Assembly (NCBI RefSeq): GCF_910592395.1 | Contig: NC_088309.1 | Span: 21,082,599 to 21,146,598, forward strand | Length of the DNA stretch: 64,000 bases | DNA from: Lineus longissimus | Taxonomy: Eukaryota > Nemertea > Pilidiophora > Heteronemertea > Lineidae | Direction: 5' to 3' | In this document: positions 62,721-64,000 of the stretch, piece by piece | How positions within the stretch are numbered: position 1 is the stretch's first letter | Layout: every line of letters begins with the position of its first letter | Notes under the pieces: model-generated | Seen by the model: only the letters and a program-made list of their open reading frames with translations | Database searches by the model: none | What the model was told of the DNA's origin: nothing | Program-made: the position numbers and the translations under genes

Positions 62721-64000
62721 GTGAGTGACAAATTTTTGTCAGATTTTTCTGGCTGTCAACCGGGCCAGTGCATTGTAAATAAATTGCCCAGTATGATTGC
62801 TGCATGTATGCCAGTCAGCATGGACAGTGATGCTTCATAACTAGGCTTGTAATAAGTTAGTGTTGCAGGTGTTGTTACCGTGTATATTGGACACCTAGCT
62901 GATGAACCCATCGGCATCGATCATCGTCGACTTCAAGATGACTGACACTAGACACTAGTGACAGTTAAGATGACTTGGGCCCTATCTACATATTCATTCA
63001 GACCTGTCAGCATTACTCGGTTTTGATTTACGATCATCTTGTTAGTTTGGCGTGCTGCTCTACCGTCGTTGTGCGTATATCCATCCTTCACCGCCAATAA
63101 TCTCCCCCCAGTAATTGGCCGTCAGAAGAGCTGTTACTTTATTGGTAGTCACCCCGCATTCCCTTCCTTTCCTACGCGTCCATGTTGCGACAACAGTCAA
63201 CACTAACGCTACACTCACTCGTGGTTGTCGCTGAAAGCCATCATAATGGAAGACCAGGTGTTCAATGAGTAACGGTTCCAGGGATGCTGACCTGACCCAA
63301 ATGCACTGTGCATGTTGACTGTTGTATAGAAGAAGGGCACTATCAATTCAGGCCGTCATTCAATTACTTTGTGCCCAGCAATTTCATTGGCCATCCGTTT
63401 ATGTGTGTGCGTCTGACAGAATTCCTGCCCTATTGTGTCGGCAGTGAAAGGAGGAGACTTAAAAAGTTAAAAGTTAAAGTTTAGGGTTTATAGTCTGATA
63501 TCAACTACGATATAGGTTATCATCCGACTTTACACTTTACACTTAAGGATTGACATTCACTGTCGGCATTCACACCCCTCTATCTCCTAGTCCTACACCC
63601 ACCACTGGAAAAACTTGAAAGAATTTGGTTTCTATGGTCAGGTAGGCGTACTCTATCCCACAACACATTCAAATAATTTATAGTTTGCATGTTAAATAAA
63701 AGTTGCTCAGCTCCCAGACAATGTTCTATCTAGTTGATTCTCTGTTTAATCTGTCATTTGACTCTATGTTGGCCCACCAACAAGTGGTGATTCAGTGATC
63801 AGTCTCTGTATGCTGTCCTCTCTGTCTCAGATGGCAGGCTGTGTGATTACATTAGTCAGCTGGTGGTAGGTTACATGTAATGGAACCTTGTCAGTTTGTC
63901 TCTAGCTGAGGTGTGAGTCATAATCACATCACTGGAATGAAAACCAGTCTCATTCATTCCATCGTTGATATCCTGCACTGTGACAAGTCCTTCACTCTCT
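62721..64000 (+). other. Start of the first slingshot intron
   Basis: No further exon was recognised. It contains an interspersed repeat at about 63062-63200. The remainder shows no gene or structured repeat that I can support. Confidence 0.55.
63062..63200 (+). repeat. Interspersed repeat (copy B; copy A at 20082-20224)
   Basis: Shares ACCGTCGTTGTGCGTATATC, GGCCGTCAGAAGAGCTGTTA, TTATTGGTAGTC and CGTCCATGTTGCGACAACA with the copy at 20 kb, same order and orientation, with a few small insertions and deletions. The family is not identified. Confidence 0.7.

Overview
This is intron-rich animal nuclear DNA. Protein-coding segments are short exons bounded by GT..AG signals. They join in phase into conserved animal proteins, separated by AT-rich introns and repeat-laden intergenic DNA. 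ACATGTA-type words are frequent, there is a short CCCTAA run, and families such as METTL25B, FAM219, misato and slingshot are present. Together these suggest a marine invertebrate (a lophotrochozoan or an amphioxus/ambulacrarian-grade deuterostome). I cannot name the species. No prokaryotic operons, viral genes or CRISPR arrays were seen.

Layout. 1-10.1 kb: no recognisable gene; inverted-repeat and microsatellite structures (552-657, 927-1829, 6301-6328). 10.1-17.3 kb (+): gamma-glutamyltransferase (GGT1-like), 11 coding exons found, followed by a 3' region with decayed copies of its own last exon. 18.6-22.3 kb: intergenic, with dispersed repeats and a short telomere-like tract. 22.5-37.0 kb (+): an ankyrin-repeat/coiled-coil protein of the RAI14 (ankycorbin)/UACA family, with a 2,958-bp coiled-coil exon and two alternative, mutually similar terminal exons. 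39.6-42.24 kb: a 66/69-bp minisatellite between two convergent genes. 42.86-46.98 kb (-): METTL25B (RRNAD1)-like, eight exons. 47.76-52.12 kb (+): FAM219 family, N-terminal exon not found. 56.47-62.10 kb (-): misato (MSTO1), 15 exons, with several copies of one small mobile-element family in its introns. 62.67 kb (+): first coding exon of a slingshot cofilin phosphatase, running out of the window.

The genes do not form a pathway. METTL25B/FAM219 and MSTO1/SSH are head-to-head pairs that probably share promoters. RAI14/UACA and METTL25B converge on the minisatellite. RAI14/UACA and slingshot families both act on actin, GGT is a cell-surface glutathione enzyme, misato is a tubulin-like mitochondrial factor, and METTL25B is a predicted methyltransferase. 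A recurring oddity is duplication of the 3' ends of genes (GGT, RAI14/UACA, MSTO1).

All exon models were read by eye from splice signals, reading phase and recalled family sequence. Reading phase closes exactly across every junction listed.
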